Shown here: piece after piece, positions 5,407 through 6,396 of the stretch | Position numbering within the stretch: the first letter of the stretch is position 1 | How the letters are laid out: every line of letters begins with the position of its first letter | NCBI GenBank assembly: GCA_002399785.1 | Contig: DHEH01000010.1 | Coordinates: forward strand, 199,365-205,760 | DNA length: 6,396 bases | Reading direction: 5' to 3' | From: Caryophanales bacterium UBA4855 | GTDB lineage: Bacteria > Bacillota_I > Bacilli_A > RFN20 > CAG-826 | Program-made: the position numbers and the translations under genes | The notes under the pieces: generated by a model | What the model was told of the DNA's origin: nothing | The model's input: only the letters and a program-made list of their open reading frames with translations | The model's database searches: none

Positions 5407-6396
5407 CTAAATAATTTTCATTTTTGATACAACGAAGCCAAATGAAGATAATGTTTTGTCTGAATAATTGTTAGAAAGAATTAAATCACCTTCAAGATTA
5501 ACTTGTTTAACGAAATTAGAATTATTTATTATAGAAATAATTTTTTCACTTTTATTATATCTTTCAATATATAATAAATCGTTAAAAGTACTTATCCTTA
5601 TCTTTCCTTCTTTCAAACAAGCATTTTTCCTTAGCAATATAATTTCATTAAATAATTTATTATATTTGTTACCAAATTCTTTAGAGTTCCATTCCATACC
5701 TTTTCTATTGGCAGGATCAGTTCCTCCTTCCATAAAAATTTCGTTTCCATAATAAATCATTGGCCAACCAACATACATTATTAACGTCAAAACTGCCAAT
5801 AAATATAAATCTTTATTTGGTTTTATGAAGTTGTAAAATCTTTCAGTATCATGAGAATCGAGCAAATTTAACATCATTCTCGCATTATTATCGGTATATC
5901 TTATAAGCAAACTATTTAGTTTTTCTGCAAAATCATTATTTGATAGAGTTTTATTTACATAAAAATCTTTACAGGCATAAAAGAAAGGATAATTCATAAC
6001 ACTCTCAAATTGATCGCTAGAGAGATAACTTCTTGCATTTCCCCGACATTCACCTATTAAAACTATATCAGACTTAATCCTGCGTAATTGCATCTTAAAA
6101 TTGAGCCAGAAATCATGAGAAACCTCATCAGCAACATCGAGTCTAAATCCATCAACATTAAATTTTTCAATAAAATATTTACCGACAGACACAAAATAAT
6201 CTTGTTCATCATAATTATTACTATTAAGTTTAGGCATTTCAGGAACATTTCCGAAAGTATCATAATTTAATTTTGTTTCGTCAGGTTTATCACCGTGAAT
6301 AAAATAAAAATCATAATACTTACTTTCTTTTCCTTTTTCTTTCACATCCAAAAACATTTTATTCAAATTTGAACTATGATTAAAAACAAGATCTAA
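5407..6396 (-). CDS. GH13 alpha-glucan hydrolase, neopullulanase/cyclomaltodextrinase type (5' end outside window)
   Basis: This enzyme probably hydrolyses alpha-1,4 (and possibly alpha-1,6) bonds of maltodextrins, cyclodextrins or pullulan-like oligosaccharides. The frame is open to the window edge: 329 C-terminal residues are visible and the N-terminal part (any starch-binding domain or signal peptide, plus the start of the barrel) is missing. Numbering from the edge, DLVFNH (2-7) is region I, MPKLN (54-58) is the region V signature of the GH13_20 neopullulanase group, GFRLDVADEV (83-92) is region II with nucleophile Asp87, LIGE (113-116) is region III with acid/base Glu116, and LLDSHDTERF (178-187) is region IV with Asp183. 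After Glu116 the usual I/V-W-H-D is replaced by CRGN. The C-terminal beta domain is short (about 258-329). The TTG at 6366 is not the start, because region I lies upstream of it. The stop is TAG, 126 bp before glgB. Cellular location cannot be judged without the N-terminus; the neighbours suggest cytoplasmic. Confidence 0.92.
   Translation of the reverse strand, partial: LDLVFNHSSNLNKMFLDVKEKGKESKYYDFYFIHGDKPDETKLNYDTFGNVPEMPKLNSNNYDEQDYFVSVGKYFIEKFNVDGFRLDVADEVSHDFWLNFKMQLRRIKSDIVLIGECRGNARSYLSSDQFESVMNYPFFYACKDFYVNKTLSNNDFAEKLNSLLIRYTDNNARMMLNLLDSHDTERFYNFIKPNKDLYLLAVLTLIMYVGWPMIYYGNEIFMEGGTDPANRKGMEWNSKEFGNKYNKLFNEIILLRKNACLKEGKIRISTFNDLLYIERYNKSEKIISIINNSNFVKQVNLEGDLILSNNYSDKTLSSFGFVVSKMKII

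Noticed and set aside
6364..6366. TTG as the start of the GH13 hydrolase.
   Set aside because: The same frame continues upstream to the window edge and encodes the conserved region I DLVFNH, so the real start is outside the window.

Overview
The window is AT-rich DNA (about one third G+C by eye) that looks like a low-GC Gram-positive relative: uncultured gut Bacilli, Erysipelotrichia or Acholeplasma-like lineages fit best. Shine-Dalgarno sites are purine-rich, genes end in TAA or TAG, and the many tryptophans of the two large enzymes are all TGG with no in-frame TGA. This argues for the standard bacterial code and against the Mycoplasma/Spiroplasma code. No species can be named from the sequence.

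Layout. Two plus-strand genes fill bases 2-878. The first is the 3' end of an unidentified protein with an Arg/Asn/Asp/Tyr-rich, probably disordered tail. The second is a small membrane protein of the ECF-transporter S-component type (vitamin or precursor uptake), whose start codon lies inside the end of the first gene. Both run towards an 11-bp stem terminator (900-926) that serves convergent genes. From 932 to the window end, everything is on the minus strand. In transcription order it holds a GH13 alpha-glucan hydrolase of the neopullulanase/cyclomaltodextrinase type (5407-6396, 5' end outside the window), the glycogen branching enzyme glgB (3379-5280) and the glycogen/maltodextrin phosphorylase glgP (932-3352). 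glgB and glgP are 26 bp apart and surely co-transcribed.

How the genes fit together. Branching enzyme builds alpha-1,6 branches into a linear glucan, phosphorylase releases glucose-1-phosphate from chain ends, and the GH13 hydrolase probably cuts short or branched maltodextrins. Together they form a cytoplasmic storage-glucan/maltodextrin module. Glycogen synthase, ADP-glucose pyrophosphorylase and debranching enzyme are not in this window. The ECF gene points the other way and has no evident functional link.

The 126-bp gap before glgB is the densest regulatory stretch: a sigma-A-like promoter, a two-copy 21-bp tandem repeat just upstream of and overlapping the -35 box, a perfect 14-bp palindrome that partly fits a LacI/CcpA-type operator, and a 7-3-7 inverted repeat across the predicted transcription start. 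I see no clear sign of an undescribed system, mobile element, CRISPR array or RNA gene. The glgB control region is the best candidate for something not yet described. All gaps between genes are shorter than 300 bases.
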